Assembly: GCA_964596345.1 (NCBI GenBank)
Contig: CAZQSZ010000005.1
Span: forward strand, 1 to 64,000
From: CADEDV01 sp964596345
Lineage (GTDB): Bacteria > Bacteroidota > Bacteroidia > Chitinophagales > Chitinophagaceae
Direction of reading: 5' to 3'
Length of the DNA stretch: 64,000 bases
Shown here in pieces: positions 34,269 to 42,800 of this stretch (position 1 is the first letter of the stretch; each line of letters starts with the position of its first letter). The position numbers and the translations under genes were made by a program. Below the pieces are notes generated by a model. That model did not search any database. It saw only the letters and a list, made by a program, of their open reading frames with translations, and was not told the origin of the DNA.

Positions 34269-34292
34269 AAAGCCCTCCGTAAAGAGGGCTTT
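34269..34292. terminator. Hairpin AAAGCCCTC/GAGGGCTTT
   Basis: Perfect 9-bp stem with T-rich flank inside the gap 34199-34549. That gap also holds a weaker CCCCCTGCAGG/CCTGCAAGGAGG hairpin near 34478-34505; no gene is seen. Confidence 0.6.
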
Positions 34293-34549
34293 TAATATAT
34301 TGCTGCATTAGGTCAAGTAACACAGCTTTAGAAATATATTACAAAGGAATACCCGTTGTGTCAACTTGGTAACACTCACAACCATGGTAATAACAAATTT
34401 AAAAAAGTTTTTTTAACTCCCCAAGTTTTGATATCTCTTTAATTATCTGATAATTAAGTAAAGGAGAGGAAAAAGAACCCCCTGCAGGACGAACCTGCAA
34501 GGAGGCTTTTTGAGGTGATGTATAAAGTTTAGTGTTTCTAGGATATTTG

Positions 34550-34798
34550 TCAATCTGGATTATTTTTTAGAGAAGCATTTTGAAACAGCCAGGAATATAG
34601 CTTCTCAGGACTTGTCTTATACAAGCTACTCAACTTAACGAGGTTTATAAGGTTAGGTATATTCTTGCCCTGTTCCCAGTGAGAGATTGATACTTCATTG
34701 CTATGTCCAAGATAGATGGCAACCTGTTTTTGGGTACACCCAGCTTCTAATCTGTATTCTTTTAAGTTGTTTGGTATTATTTCTCTTCTTTTATTCAT
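34550..34798 (-). CDS. XRE family HTH regulator
   Basis: An 82-residue XRE protein (LKEYRLEAGCTQKQVAIYLG then SNEVSISHWEQGKNIPNLIN), paralogous to the one at 31517. The shared two-block motif ends 9 nt before its ATG, so a leaderless or near-leaderless transcript is possible. Together with 31517 and 39268 it could regulate the element's core genes. Confidence 0.88.
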   Translation of the reverse strand: MNKRREIIPNNLKEYRLEAGCTQKQVAIYLGHSNEVSISHWEQGKNIPNLINLVKLSSLYKTSPEKLYSWLFQNASLKNNPD

Positions 34799-34807
34799 AG
34801 GAATTAT

Positions 34808-34850
34808 ATTGTATTAGTGGTGTGGATCATTTATAACGAGGGAGAATTTG
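34808..34850 (-). promoter_or_regulatory. Two-block promoter-like motif upstream of the second XRE gene
   Basis: Minus strand: CAAATTCTCCCTCGTTAT (34850 to 34833), 17 nt, then AATACAAT (34815 to 34808), 9 nt before the ATG. Confidence 0.7.
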
Positions 34851-34917
34851 CTATTAAGGCAAAAGATTTATCATGCTATTATTGATTTCAGTACTTGTGA
34901 GCGATAACCCTTTTCAG

Positions 34918-36522
34918 TTAGGTGTCTTCTACTATTTCTTCTAGTTTTAGTATTTGTTGAAGATCTAATAGAGTTTCTTCTATTTCATTTATAGGAATAT
35001 AATCTTGATTATTTAAGAGAGGGGAATTTGCCGAAATTGATTGTTTGTAATATAGTCTACGGTGGCGCACATTAGAGGACTTATTAGCTAAAAAAAAACC
35101 TTTTAGCTTGAAAAGTCTGGATATTTTGGCGGTTCGAAATTCCTTTCCATCAAAGAGTACTCCATCAGGAAATTGGAACCATTGTAGTTTGATCCTTATA
35201 TCTAAGGGCATCTTTTTCCATACCTGGGATGGATGCTGTAAATACTGGCTAACAAAGTCCAGGATTTCGGAAGCATTCACTTTCCTGGTTTCTTTCTGTT
35301 GTAATTGCTTGTCAATCTCCCAGATTTTTCCATCCAGGGCTGCCAGATTCTCTTTAAGAAGGGTATCGCTGATTATACCCTTAATTCCTTTTTGAAGAAG
35401 AATACTCTGAGTCTCTTTAAGTTGTTGTTTTTGTTGAATGAGACCTTCAAAGTATTGGGCATTGTTTTTAGATTTAGCCTCAAACTTGTGAACCAATTCC
35501 GACCTTATATTTTCGAGTAGAGTTTCATTAATGGAATATCTATCCATAAACTCTGCATAAACCGCTTCAAGGGCATTTTTGGGCCATTGGTGGGCTGTTT
35601 TAATGAAACGGTAATAGGCATAACTTCTATTTCGGCCTTTAGACCAGGCACCTGTAAGTTTAAAGCCAGCCGGATGCTGCACAAATCTTCTTAGCGGAAA
35701 ATCAGGGTGTTTGATTTTGTAGAGCATGGGCATTTTCTTGATTTTCATTACCTGTTGCACCCGATTAAATAGTTCTTCTGATATTAGTGGTTCAAACCTG
35801 CCCCGGTGTCTTTCTCCCAGTTTACAGATCCAGCCAGCGTAAAGTTCATTTTTAAGCATTTTGTAAAAATTAGACTTTGCTTGCGGCAAGCCCATCTTAC
35901 CAAGTGACTCCCTGATAGCATTAATTGAGCGGTTACGATTCGCCATCATTTCAAATGCTTTTTTGACCAATTCTGCTTTATCATTTGGGGCGATATTGGA
36001 TTTGCCATCTACCTTTTGGTTTGTATAACCTACAGGGGCCATCCAAACATAACGACCCTCCCGAACTGCATCTCTCATACCACCGACACTTCTTTCAGTA
36101 CGAACATCATTATCAAACTGAGCTACATTAGCAATGATATTTTCCATGAACCTTCCAGCTGGAGTATTTTCAAAATATTCTGACGTTGACTTTATTTCAA
36201 CCCCATAACGTTTTAAAAGGATTCTGAGCTGACTGTAGTCGTCAGTATTTCTGGAGAGGCGATCAATTTTGTAAATGATAACTGCATTAATATTCCGTTT
36301 CTTGTCTGAACAGAAACGTAAAAGCTTTTGCAACTCTGTTCTATCAGCGGTTTTGGCACTTTCGCCTTCTTCAATAAAGACTTGGGTAATCTCATAGTCA
36401 TGCTTTTTTGCATACTCACGACAATTACGCTCTTGTGTTGCAAGGCTATTACCTTCTTCAACTTGTTCTTTTGTTGAAACCCGGCAGTATACTACCGCCT
36501 TAGTTTTTGTGTTTTTCTCCAT
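34918..36522 (-). CDS. Second large serine recombinase
   Basis: About 534 residues from ATG 36522. Catalytic serine in VVYCRVSTKEQVEEGNSL, with the resolvase core (IIYKIDRLSRNTDDYS, NIIANVAQFDNDVRTER), then the recombinase domain and a coiled coil (about 370-430). The zinc-ribbon segment reads FVQHPAGFKLTGAWSKGR..YAYYRF: the cysteines normally found there are missing, so the ribbon is degenerate. It is internal to E2, not at an end, and is preceded by a small overlapping gene. It may act on another site or be inactive. Confidence 0.85.
   Translation of the reverse strand: MEKNTKTKAVVYCRVSTKEQVEEGNSLATQERNCREYAKKHDYEITQVFIEEGESAKTADRTELQKLLRFCSDKKRNINAVIIYKIDRLSRNTDDYSQLRILLKRYGVEIKSTSEYFENTPAGRFMENIIANVAQFDNDVRTERSVGGMRDAVREGRYVWMAPVGYTNQKVDGKSNIAPNDKAELVKKAFEMMANRNRSINAIRESLGKMGLPQAKSNFYKMLKNELYAGWICKLGERHRGRFEPLISEELFNRVQQVMKIKKMPMLYKIKHPDFPLRRFVQHPAGFKLTGAWSKGRNRSYAYYRFIKTAHQWPKNALEAVYAEFMDRYSINETLLENIRSELVHKFEAKSKNNAQYFEGLIQQKQQLKETQSILLQKGIKGIISDTLLKENLAALDGKIWEIDKQLQQKETRKVNASEILDFVSQYLQHPSQVWKKMPLDIRIKLQWFQFPDGVLFDGKEFRTAKISRLFKLKGFFLANKSSNVRHRRLYYKQSISANSPLLNNQDYIPINEIEETLLDLQQILKLEEIVEDT
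34988..35030 (-). promoter_or_regulatory. Weak copy of the two-block motif inside the recombinase gene
   Basis: Minus strand: CAAATTCCCCTCTCTTAA (35030 to 35013), 17 nt, then CCTATAAA. The first block fits the consensus and the second does not fit well. It lies within the recombinase coding sequence and could be chance. Confidence 0.3.
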
Positions 36523-36727
36523 GTTCATGATGCCACAGAAATCCTTCTACAAGAATATCTGTAAGAATACTAATAAGCTGATCCTCGGTAGAATCAGAAT
36601 GAATCCCTAAATCCAAAGAGGGAGAACGCATTCCACCTTTGTTGCTACACAAAAGAGTTCGTTCCCCCTCATTGGGTTCAAAATCTATACTAGTGGGATA
36701 ATTTCTTTTGTGTAGCTTTTTTAGCAT
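36500..36727 (-). CDS. Small protein overlapping the serine recombinase start
   Basis: A 75-residue protein (FEPNEGERTLLCSNKGGMRS and a helical tail DQLISILTDILVEGFLWHHE). No family recognised. It overlaps the recombinase start by about 23 bp, so translation is probably coupled. Its promoter region is back to back with that of the VirD4-like ATPase gene. Confidence 0.6.
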   Translation of the reverse strand: MLKKLHKRNYPTSIDFEPNEGERTLLCSNKGGMRSPSLDLGIHSDSTEDQLISILTDILVEGFLWHHEHGEKHKN

Positions 36728-36758
36728 AGCAGATTCTAATGATTCTGTTAACCCATAA

Positions 36759-36801
36759 AGTATTTCAAATTTGAACCAGCCTTATAAGACAGAAGATTTT
36801 G
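36759..36801 (-). promoter_or_regulatory. Possible two-block motif for the recombinase unit
   Basis: Minus strand: CAAAATCTTCTGTCTTAT (36801 to 36784), 17 nt, then GAAATACT. The first block resembles the consensus with one inserted A; the second box fits poorly. It is divergent from the strong copy at 36811. Confidence 0.4.
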
Positions 36802-36810
36802 CCTCTAAAC

Positions 36811-36853
36811 CAAATCTCTCCTCGTTACTATTCTCTATTTCCCTTCATACAAT
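36811..36853 (+). promoter_or_regulatory. Two-block promoter-like motif upstream of the VirD4-like gene
   Basis: Plus strand: CAAATCTCTCCTCGTTAC (36811-36828), 17 nt, CATACAAT (36846-36853), then only 6 nt to the ATG at 36860. Confidence 0.7.
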
Positions 36854-36859
36854 AATTGA

Positions 36860-38158
36860 ATGCCAGAAATCACTCCAATCGGCATCACCAATTTTAGAAA
36901 TCAAAATCAAGAGTTTGGAATCAAAGACCTAGATAGACTTGGTCATATTTATTGTGTTGGGAAGACTGGTAGTGGTAAATCAACACTGCTATTAAATATG
37001 GCTATTTCAGATATAGAAAGAGGTAAAGGCTTGGGAGTAATTGACCCCCACGGTGACTTAGCAGAAGAACTACTAAACCACATACCCAAAGAGAGAATAC
37101 AAGATGTAGTGTATTTTAATGCGGGAGATAAAGAATACCCAATATCCTTTAATCCCCTTTCAAATGTTAAGGAGCAAGACAGATATTTAATAACAGCCAC
37201 AATAGTCACTACCCTAAAGAAACTCTGGGCTGATTTCTGGGGACCACGGTTAGAGCATATCCTTCGGAATACCTTGCTATCTCTTTCATACTATTCCAAA
37301 AGTACCCTGCTTGATATTGCCCCCATGCTGACTGATTATGAGTTTAGAAAGAAAGTTCTTTATGCAGTACCGGCGTATTCTATCCTGGACTTCTGGCACA
37401 AAGAATTTGAGCCTTTATCTCCACAACTTAAAAATGAATTCATTTCACCCATCCTTAACAAGGTTGGCTTATTTACAGCTAATCCTATTATCAGAAACAT
37501 CCTAGGCCAGCAAGTTTCAACTATTGATATTGCTTCTATAATGGATGCTAAGAAGATATTTATTGCTAACCTATCTAAGGGGGTACTTGGAGAGGCTGGA
37601 ACACAACTTTTAGGCTCATTACTAGTTACCCAATTTCAAACGGCTTCTCTTGGAAGAGCCACCAGACCGATACATACCCGTGTACCTTTTTATCTGTACA
37701 TCGATGAAGTCCATTCCTTTATTACCAAATCCTTTACTGATATTCTATCCGAGTCCAGGAAGTACGGTCTCTCTATATTTCTAACCCACCAGTTTCTTGA
37801 CCAACTACCAGAGGATATTCATAAGTCAATAATTGGCAATGTGGGAACACTAATTACGTTTCGGGTTGGGGCAAGAGATGCTAAGATTTTGGAGGAGGAG
37901 TTCTATCCAGTCTTTAGTCAGACTGACCTAATTAATCTGCCCAGGTATCATATTTATCTTAAGCTTCTGATTGATGGAACAACTTCAAAGCCATTTAGTG
38001 CTGTAACGCTATTAAATAAAGGGTATAAGAATAGTTCCATAGCTAAAATATTAGGCATATCAAGAGATAAGTATGGCACAAATACCGTGTATATGGAATT
38101 AAAATTACTACATGCTTCTAGTAAATCCCATAATTCTAAAAAGCAGACATTGTTTTAA
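36860..38158 (+). CDS. VirD4/HerA-like ATPase, short form
   Basis: A 432-residue DNA-pumping ATPase of the VirD4/TraG/HerA group. Walker A is GKTGSGKST at residues 34-42, the conserved VIDPHGDLAEELL follows, and Walker B is FYLYIDEVHSF. The C-terminus has a short helix-turn-helix-like piece (NSSIAKILGISRDKYG). No membrane helices, so a soluble coupling protein. It is a paralogue of the 1010-residue protein at 55956 but without its long N-terminal part. The plus-strand motif ends 6 nt before its start. Confidence 0.85.
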   Translation: MPEITPIGITNFRNQNQEFGIKDLDRLGHIYCVGKTGSGKSTLLLNMAISDIERGKGLGVIDPHGDLAEELLNHIPKERIQDVVYFNAGDKEYPISFNPLSNVKEQDRYLITATIVTTLKKLWADFWGPRLEHILRNTLLSLSYYSKSTLLDIAPMLTDYEFRKKVLYAVPAYSILDFWHKEFEPLSPQLKNEFISPILNKVGLFTANPIIRNILGQQVSTIDIASIMDAKKIFIANLSKGVLGEAGTQLLGSLLVTQFQTASLGRATRPIHTRVPFYLYIDEVHSFITKSFTDILSESRKYGLSIFLTHQFLDQLPEDIHKSIIGNVGTLITFRVGARDAKILEEEFYPVFSQTDLINLPRYHIYLKLLIDGTTSKPFSAVTLLNKGYKNSSIAKILGISRDKYGTNTVYMELKLLHASSKSHNSKKQTLF

Positions 38159-38173
38159 AAAAAATTGGGGGTT

Positions 38174-39235
38174 TTAATTTCGATTTCGGATCATTTGTGT
38201 AAAGATTATTGCAATCGCAGATGGAACTGTAAATAATCCGACTAGGAGTGTTGAATCAACTTGTATATTAAAGTAATTTCTAAAGGAAGCTAAGCAGACT
38301 GCAAAAAATAAGAAGAAAAATATAAACCAAGATAAAAAGCAAATTAAAATATTTTTTGAGTAGAAATAGCTATTCAAGAAATATGATACTTTGGAAAGTA
38401 ATGAGCTCTTTTGTACTAAGTAGTCTTCTTTTGTAAGCTCTTTCTTATCCTCTACAGAGCTAATTAGGTTCGAAATAATAGTGTTTTCTAAATTAGCTCT
38501 ATCTACAAAATAATCCTTTTCTAGCGTTTTGCTATGAGTGGTATTAAGATATCTATAAAGGAACATCCATTCAAAAACATCTATATATTTAGATGCATTC
38601 TTTTTTATTAATGAGTTTGGAATTATCAACTCATCAATTATCTGAAATGTACTGTTTAGTGATATTGTTTTTTCACTTAAAGTTATCCAGCTAAAGTTAA
38701 TTTTTAAATAATCAAGTAGTTTTGAAAGAGTTGGATATTTTGAAGCATCCTTTTCAAGTTTTAGCGGATTTTTTAATTCATTAAGCAAAGAAAACTGTTT
38801 AATATTTTGTTTTGCATTTTGAATATGGATAATATGATTATTCACTTGAAATGATTTAAGCTCACTAACAGTTTCAAATAGGAGGCAAAATTTTAATTGG
38901 TTAGGCAAAAGAATCTTATTTTCAATTCTTATGGATAATTTGAGTAAAAAAAATATCAGTAATAAGGAAATTATTATAAAAATTGTCCAATACACAAAAG
39001 GAGAGGAATAATTAATTGTTAGCCCCAATAGATTGAATGTCTTGTTTCCAAGACGATTAGCTATGTGCCTAGGAATATCTCCAAACCCTAACATCAACGC
39101 AAGAAGTCCTACTAAAGAAGGAGAGGATTGTAAAAAAGAGAGTTTCCGTCTATTTGTTTTAGTGTAAGTAAAAGTATTTTGGAGAGACTTAAAATACTGC
39201 TCAGCTCCCAACTTTAAAGCATCTATATCGGACAT
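38174..39235 (-). CDS. Hypothetical multi-helix membrane protein
   Basis: About 353 residues; the start at 39235 (MSDIDALKLGAEQYF) is preferred over 39250. It has two membrane helices near the N-terminus (SPFVYWTIFIIISLLLIFFL) and two near the C-terminus (ICFLSWFIFFFLFFAVCLAS and LLVGLFTVPSAIAIIFTQMI), with a soluble helical domain between. No family recognised. It converges on the VirD4-like gene with a gap of only 15 bp. Confidence 0.6.
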   Translation of the reverse strand: MSDIDALKLGAEQYFKSLQNTFTYTKTNRRKLSFLQSSPSLVGLLALMLGFGDIPRHIANRLGNKTFNLLGLTINYSSPFVYWTIFIIISLLLIFFLLKLSIRIENKILLPNQLKFCLLFETVSELKSFQVNNHIIHIQNAKQNIKQFSLLNELKNPLKLEKDASKYPTLSKLLDYLKINFSWITLSEKTISLNSTFQIIDELIIPNSLIKKNASKYIDVFEWMFLYRYLNTTHSKTLEKDYFVDRANLENTIISNLISSVEDKKELTKEDYLVQKSSLLSKVSYFLNSYFYSKNILICFLSWFIFFFLFFAVCLASFRNYFNIQVDSTLLVGLFTVPSAIAIIFTQMIRNRN

Positions 39236-39267
39236 AAGTTTTTTATGCAAAGGAATATACTTTTAAT

Positions 39268-39486
39268 TCAATCAAAATCAAAAAGATCCTTCAGAGAGAT
39301 TTTGAGCTCAGAAGCTATTTCTGAGAGGTAATAAATAGATGGGTTAATTCTGCCCTTTTCCAACCGGTTTAGACTTTGACGATCTTTATCGCACCGTAGT
39401 GCCAGCTCAGTTTGGCTTAAACCGGCTTTCTCCCGGAGGCGAGCAATATTCTTTCCCAACTTCTTTAGAAACTCGACTTTAGTCAT
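39268..39486 (-). CDS. Small XRE family regulator
   Basis: A 72-residue XRE protein (IARLREKAGLSQTELALRCD, then QSLNRLEKGRINPSIYYLSE), of the minimal C-protein size. A perfect palindrome at 39532-39553 lies 46 bp upstream, between this gene and the divergent lipoprotein gene, and is a good candidate operator for self-control. Confidence 0.88.
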   Translation of the reverse strand: MTKVEFLKKLGKNIARLREKAGLSQTELALRCDKDRQSLNRLEKGRINPSIYYLSEIASELKISLKDLFDFD

Positions 39487-39531
39487 TATCAACCTTTAGA
39501 GGCCACAAGGTTGCAGAATCGAGAAAAAATA

Positions 39532-39553
39532 TTGTAAACGGATGCGTTTACAA
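39532..39553. promoter_or_regulatory. Palindromic operator TTGTAAACG-GATG-CGTTTACAA
   Basis: A perfect 9-bp inverted repeat with a 4-nt centre, between the divergent XRE gene (39486) and the lipoprotein gene (39652). Size and place fit an XRE dimer site. Confidence 0.65.
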
Positions 39554-39651
39554 ATGGTTTTTTACCTAAGTTTGTTTGACAAGCCAGAAACGTCCTTAAG
39601 TCATTTGAGCTGGTGTTTTCACCCACATTTTATAACCTAAACATTTTTTGT

Positions 39652-39999
39652 ATGAAACAGCTCATTACAATCTGCCTTTTGGCAGTTTTAACCATGTCAT
39701 CCTGTAAGAAGGAAGATTTGGTAGACGAAGTAACCTATGAAGTCACCCTAACAAGTTCGGCCACCTGGCACGGTAGTTACCTAGACGAAAATGCCCAGGT
39801 AGTCAGTATTACCAATGCCCCTACTAATTGGACTTACAAGTTCAAAAACACTAACAATCTCTTTGTAGCGATGATCCAGGCATACCCGGATGGACCCAGT
39901 GTTAGTGCCGATGCCACTATGAGAATTTATGTCAACGGAACTGTGGTAGCAGAAGGGAAATGTTCAGTCTCACCACAAGTGCAATACCAATTCCCTTAA
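39652..39999 (+). CDS. Small lipoprotein
   Basis: A 115-residue lipoprotein from ATG 39652 (MKQLITICLLAVLTMSSC); an earlier start at 39613 would spoil the signal. The rest is beta-rich (EVTYEVTLTSSATWHGSYLD, NNLFVAMIQAYPDGPSVSAD), resembling small MmpL-associated or immunoglobulin-like lipoproteins. Function unknown. The next gene follows in 16 bp and is likely co-transcribed. Confidence 0.75.
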   Translation: MKQLITICLLAVLTMSSCKKEDLVDEVTYEVTLTSSATWHGSYLDENAQVVSITNAPTNWTYKFKNTNNLFVAMIQAYPDGPSVSADATMRIYVNGTVVAEGKCSVSPQVQYQFP

Positions 40000-40015
40000 T
40001 CCTTAAACCTGTTTT

Positions 40016-40849
40016 ATGAAATACATGCTCACTATCCTGATTCTCACCCTGACAATATCCGCCTATACCCAAACTGAAGAAGTGGTAACTAACCAGACAA
40101 TAATTCAGCTACAAAAGGCTGGATTGGGGAAAGAAGTTATCAAGACGAAGATTCAAGCCTCACATTGCAATTTTGATCTCTCGACAGAAGGCCTCATTGC
40201 CTTAAAAAAAGCCGCTATCCCGGATGATGTAATAAGTGTGATGTTAGCTAAAACATCCACTCTGGCCACTAAAGCTTCAAGTGTACCCAACACAGAGAAC
40301 CCAGGTCTTACCATACCCAGCAATACCGGAATTTATTTCCTGGATTCTGTTTCTAATAAGTTTGTAGAGTTGGAACCATCCCTTTTAACTAATCAAAAGT
40401 CTGGTGGGTTTGGCGAAACATTGAAGCGGTCCGTCAGTACACTCTTTAATGCAAAGCAAAGGGCCTCATTGAGTGGGAAAGAAGCTAATACCAAACTCTA
40501 TACTCATAAACCCGTATTTCTCTTTGTTTTTGATACCACGACAAGTGGGTTTAGTAACAGTAGTTCAGTCTGGTCTAATGTTCAAAGCCCGAATGAGTTC
40601 TTTCTGGTGATACTAACAGTATCTAAAAACAGCCGTGAGATCGTAGTGGGGAAGCAGAATAATGTAAAGTCTGATATGGGTATTAGTGATGAAGTTAAGA
40701 TTGCCATGACTTCAAAGAAAATACGAAGAGGTGTATATGAAGTTACCACGGCCGAAGCAATGCAGAGAGGAGAGTACTGTTTTATGTTTGCTGCATCATC
40801 TATGTATGGAGGGCAATCACATAAAGTATATGATTTTAGTGTGAGATAA
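40016..40849 (+). CDS. Hypothetical secreted protein
   Basis: A 277-residue exported protein (MKYMLTILILTLTISAYTQ). After the signal comes a helical 'TNQTIIQLQKAGLGKEVIKTKI' type module often seen in Bacteroidota exported proteins. It is followed by a linker and a beta domain (VFLFVFDTTTSGFSN, FFLVILTVSKNSREIVVGKQ). Probably co-transcribed with the small lipoprotein. No family assigned. Confidence 0.65.
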   Translation: MKYMLTILILTLTISAYTQTEEVVTNQTIIQLQKAGLGKEVIKTKIQASHCNFDLSTEGLIALKKAAIPDDVISVMLAKTSTLATKASSVPNTENPGLTIPSNTGIYFLDSVSNKFVELEPSLLTNQKSGGFGETLKRSVSTLFNAKQRASLSGKEANTKLYTHKPVFLFVFDTTTSGFSNSSSVWSNVQSPNEFFLVILTVSKNSREIVVGKQNNVKSDMGISDEVKIAMTSKKIRRGVYEVTTAEAMQRGEYCFMFAASSMYGGQSHKVYDFSVR

Positions 40850-40885
40850 GAGAGAAGGAAGAAGAAAAGCGACAAGCAAATCCTT

Positions 40886-40925
40886 ATTGTTACTTGAATA
40901 AATATATTCAAGTAACAATTTTTTA
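40886..40925 (+). terminator. Strong intrinsic terminator
   Basis: A perfect 15-bp stem ATTGTTACTTGAATA-AATA-complement followed by TTTTT. The 40926-41327 stretch beyond it is AT-rich and shows no gene; it should hold the promoter of the RHS region. Confidence 0.85.
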
Positions 40926-41327
40926 ACAAATGTATCAAACCTATTCTGGGTATGAGTTTCCGACAAAAAGTTCCAAAATATCCGTGTAAACCCCTATTGG
41001 TGGATAATAAAATTCTTTTAATATTTGATTATTAGAAGTTGAAATTGAAATTTGATCGGATTGTGAGAGGGGCTGAAAATGTAACATTTCAATCATCTAA
41101 CATTTGTATCCGTTCCATCTTTCTTGTAATAAGAAGGAGTATTTGCACGATTTACATACTTTAATACATGAGAGGACAGTTTTTATAAAAAGGCTGAATG
41201 GATATACTATGTCAAGTGAGGAGAGAAATTTTGTTGTAGAAATTATTTGATTCGATAATCATCATATTTCTATACCCGGAAAGTGGTATTTTTTTAATCA
41301 TTGCAATAACTCAGTTTTGAATTTTAG

Positions 41328-42773
41328 ATGCTAACTGCGATACCTATGCTTAAACACATTTCTGTACTGATTCTTGGGTTACTTTTCTCAGGATATGTTT
41401 TTACACAGGATAGTGTATCAGTTCAGCCACAGGTTTCCCAAAAATATTTAGCCACTATATCGGCCCAGGCGGGTAGCCTTGAAGAAAAGCTGGATAAGAA
41501 ATCGCAGAAGGTCTTAGCAAAGTTTCAAAGGCAGGAATCAAAGATAATGGCAAAGCTGATGAAGATAGATTCATCAGCAGCGAAAGAGTTATTTGACAAT
41601 GCGGCTGCAAAATATAAAGGATTGGAGGAAAAACTCAAAGGCGGTGCCGCCGGTCAATACATTCCAAAACTAGATACATTAGTTACCTCGCTTAAATTTC
41701 TACAAAATAATCCTGAATTACTTTCTAAAGGAAAAGAAGCCGCCGCAAAGTTGAAGGAGGCAATGGGGAAAGTGGATGGGCTGAAAGATAAATTTCATCA
41801 GGCCGAAGCGATCAAACAGTTTATTAAAGAAAGAAAGCAATTTTTAAAAGAACAGCTGGGCAAATTTGGATTTGCAAAGGAACTCAAGAAGCTTAATAAA
41901 GAAGTGTATTACTATGCCCAGCAGGTGAATGAGTATAAGGAGATACTTAAGGATTCAAAGAAAGCTGAGAAGAAGGCCATTGAGTTACTGAGTAAGACAA
42001 AGCTCTTCAAAGATTTTATGCGGAAAAATTCAATGCTGGCATCACTATTCCGGTTACCGGGTGACCCCAATGACCCTTCAGCACAGGTTAGTCTCGCTGG
42101 TTTACAAACCAGGACCCAGGTCAATAACCTGATCCAGCAACAAATCGCTGCCGGTGGCCCTAATGCACAGGCACAGTTCCGGCAGAATATACAGGATGCG
42201 CAAAGCCAGCTAAACCAACTCAAAGATAAAGTGATGAAGATCGGTGGTGGCAGCAGTGATGCGGAACTGCCGGATTTTAAACCGAACAACCAAAAGACAA
42301 AATCATTTCTCCAGCGATTAGAATACGGTACGAATATTCAATCCCAGAAAGCAAATGCCTTTTTCCCGGTGACCAGTGATATCGGATTAAGCCTTGGATA
42401 TAAACTCAATGACAAATCCATCATTGGTATAGGCAGCAGTTTTAAGATGGGCTGGGGTAGTGGCTTCAATAATATCCGGATCAGTTCGCAGGGTGTTGGA
42501 CTGCGCAGTTATCTCGATTACAAGATCAAGGGCAGTTTCTGGGTCAGTGGTGGCTATGAAATGAATTACCGGTCAGCGATCAATTCAATATCACAATTAC
42601 AAAGCTACTCAGCGTGGCAAAGAAGTGGTTTGGTAGGGCTGAGTAAGGTAGTATCATTAAAGGCCAAATTTTTCAAGAAAACAAAGCTACAGTTACTCTG
42701 GGATTTTCTGAGTTATGAGCAGGTGCCGGTAACGCAGCCGTTGGTGTTTAGAATCGGTTATGGCATAAACTAA
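41328..42773 (+). CDS. Hypothetical exported protein: coiled coil plus barrel-like domain
   Basis: A 481-residue exported protein (signal HISVLILGLLFSGYVFTQ). The first 250 residues are lysine/alanine-rich helical coiled coil (KVLAKFQRQESKIMAKLMKI, KAEKKAIELLSKTKLF). After a glutamine-rich linker the last 150 residues are beta-rich with outer-membrane-like strands (DIGLSLGYKLNDKSIIGIGS, GSFWVSGGYEMNYR). It heads the RHS gene run, 27 bp before the next gene, and may be a surface or export partner. No family assigned. Confidence 0.65.
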   Translation: MLTAIPMLKHISVLILGLLFSGYVFTQDSVSVQPQVSQKYLATISAQAGSLEEKLDKKSQKVLAKFQRQESKIMAKLMKIDSSAAKELFDNAAAKYKGLEEKLKGGAAGQYIPKLDTLVTSLKFLQNNPELLSKGKEAAAKLKEAMGKVDGLKDKFHQAEAIKQFIKERKQFLKEQLGKFGFAKELKKLNKEVYYYAQQVNEYKEILKDSKKAEKKAIELLSKTKLFKDFMRKNSMLASLFRLPGDPNDPSAQVSLAGLQTRTQVNNLIQQQIAAGGPNAQAQFRQNIQDAQSQLNQLKDKVMKIGGGSSDAELPDFKPNNQKTKSFLQRLEYGTNIQSQKANAFFPVTSDIGLSLGYKLNDKSIIGIGSSFKMGWGSGFNNIRISSQGVGLRSYLDYKIKGSFWVSGGYEMNYRSAINSISQLQSYSAWQRSGLVGLSKVVSLKAKFFKKTKLQLLWDFLSYEQVPVTQPLVFRIGYGIN

Positions 42774-42800
42774 ATTAAAGTTGAGTTAATTAAAAATACT

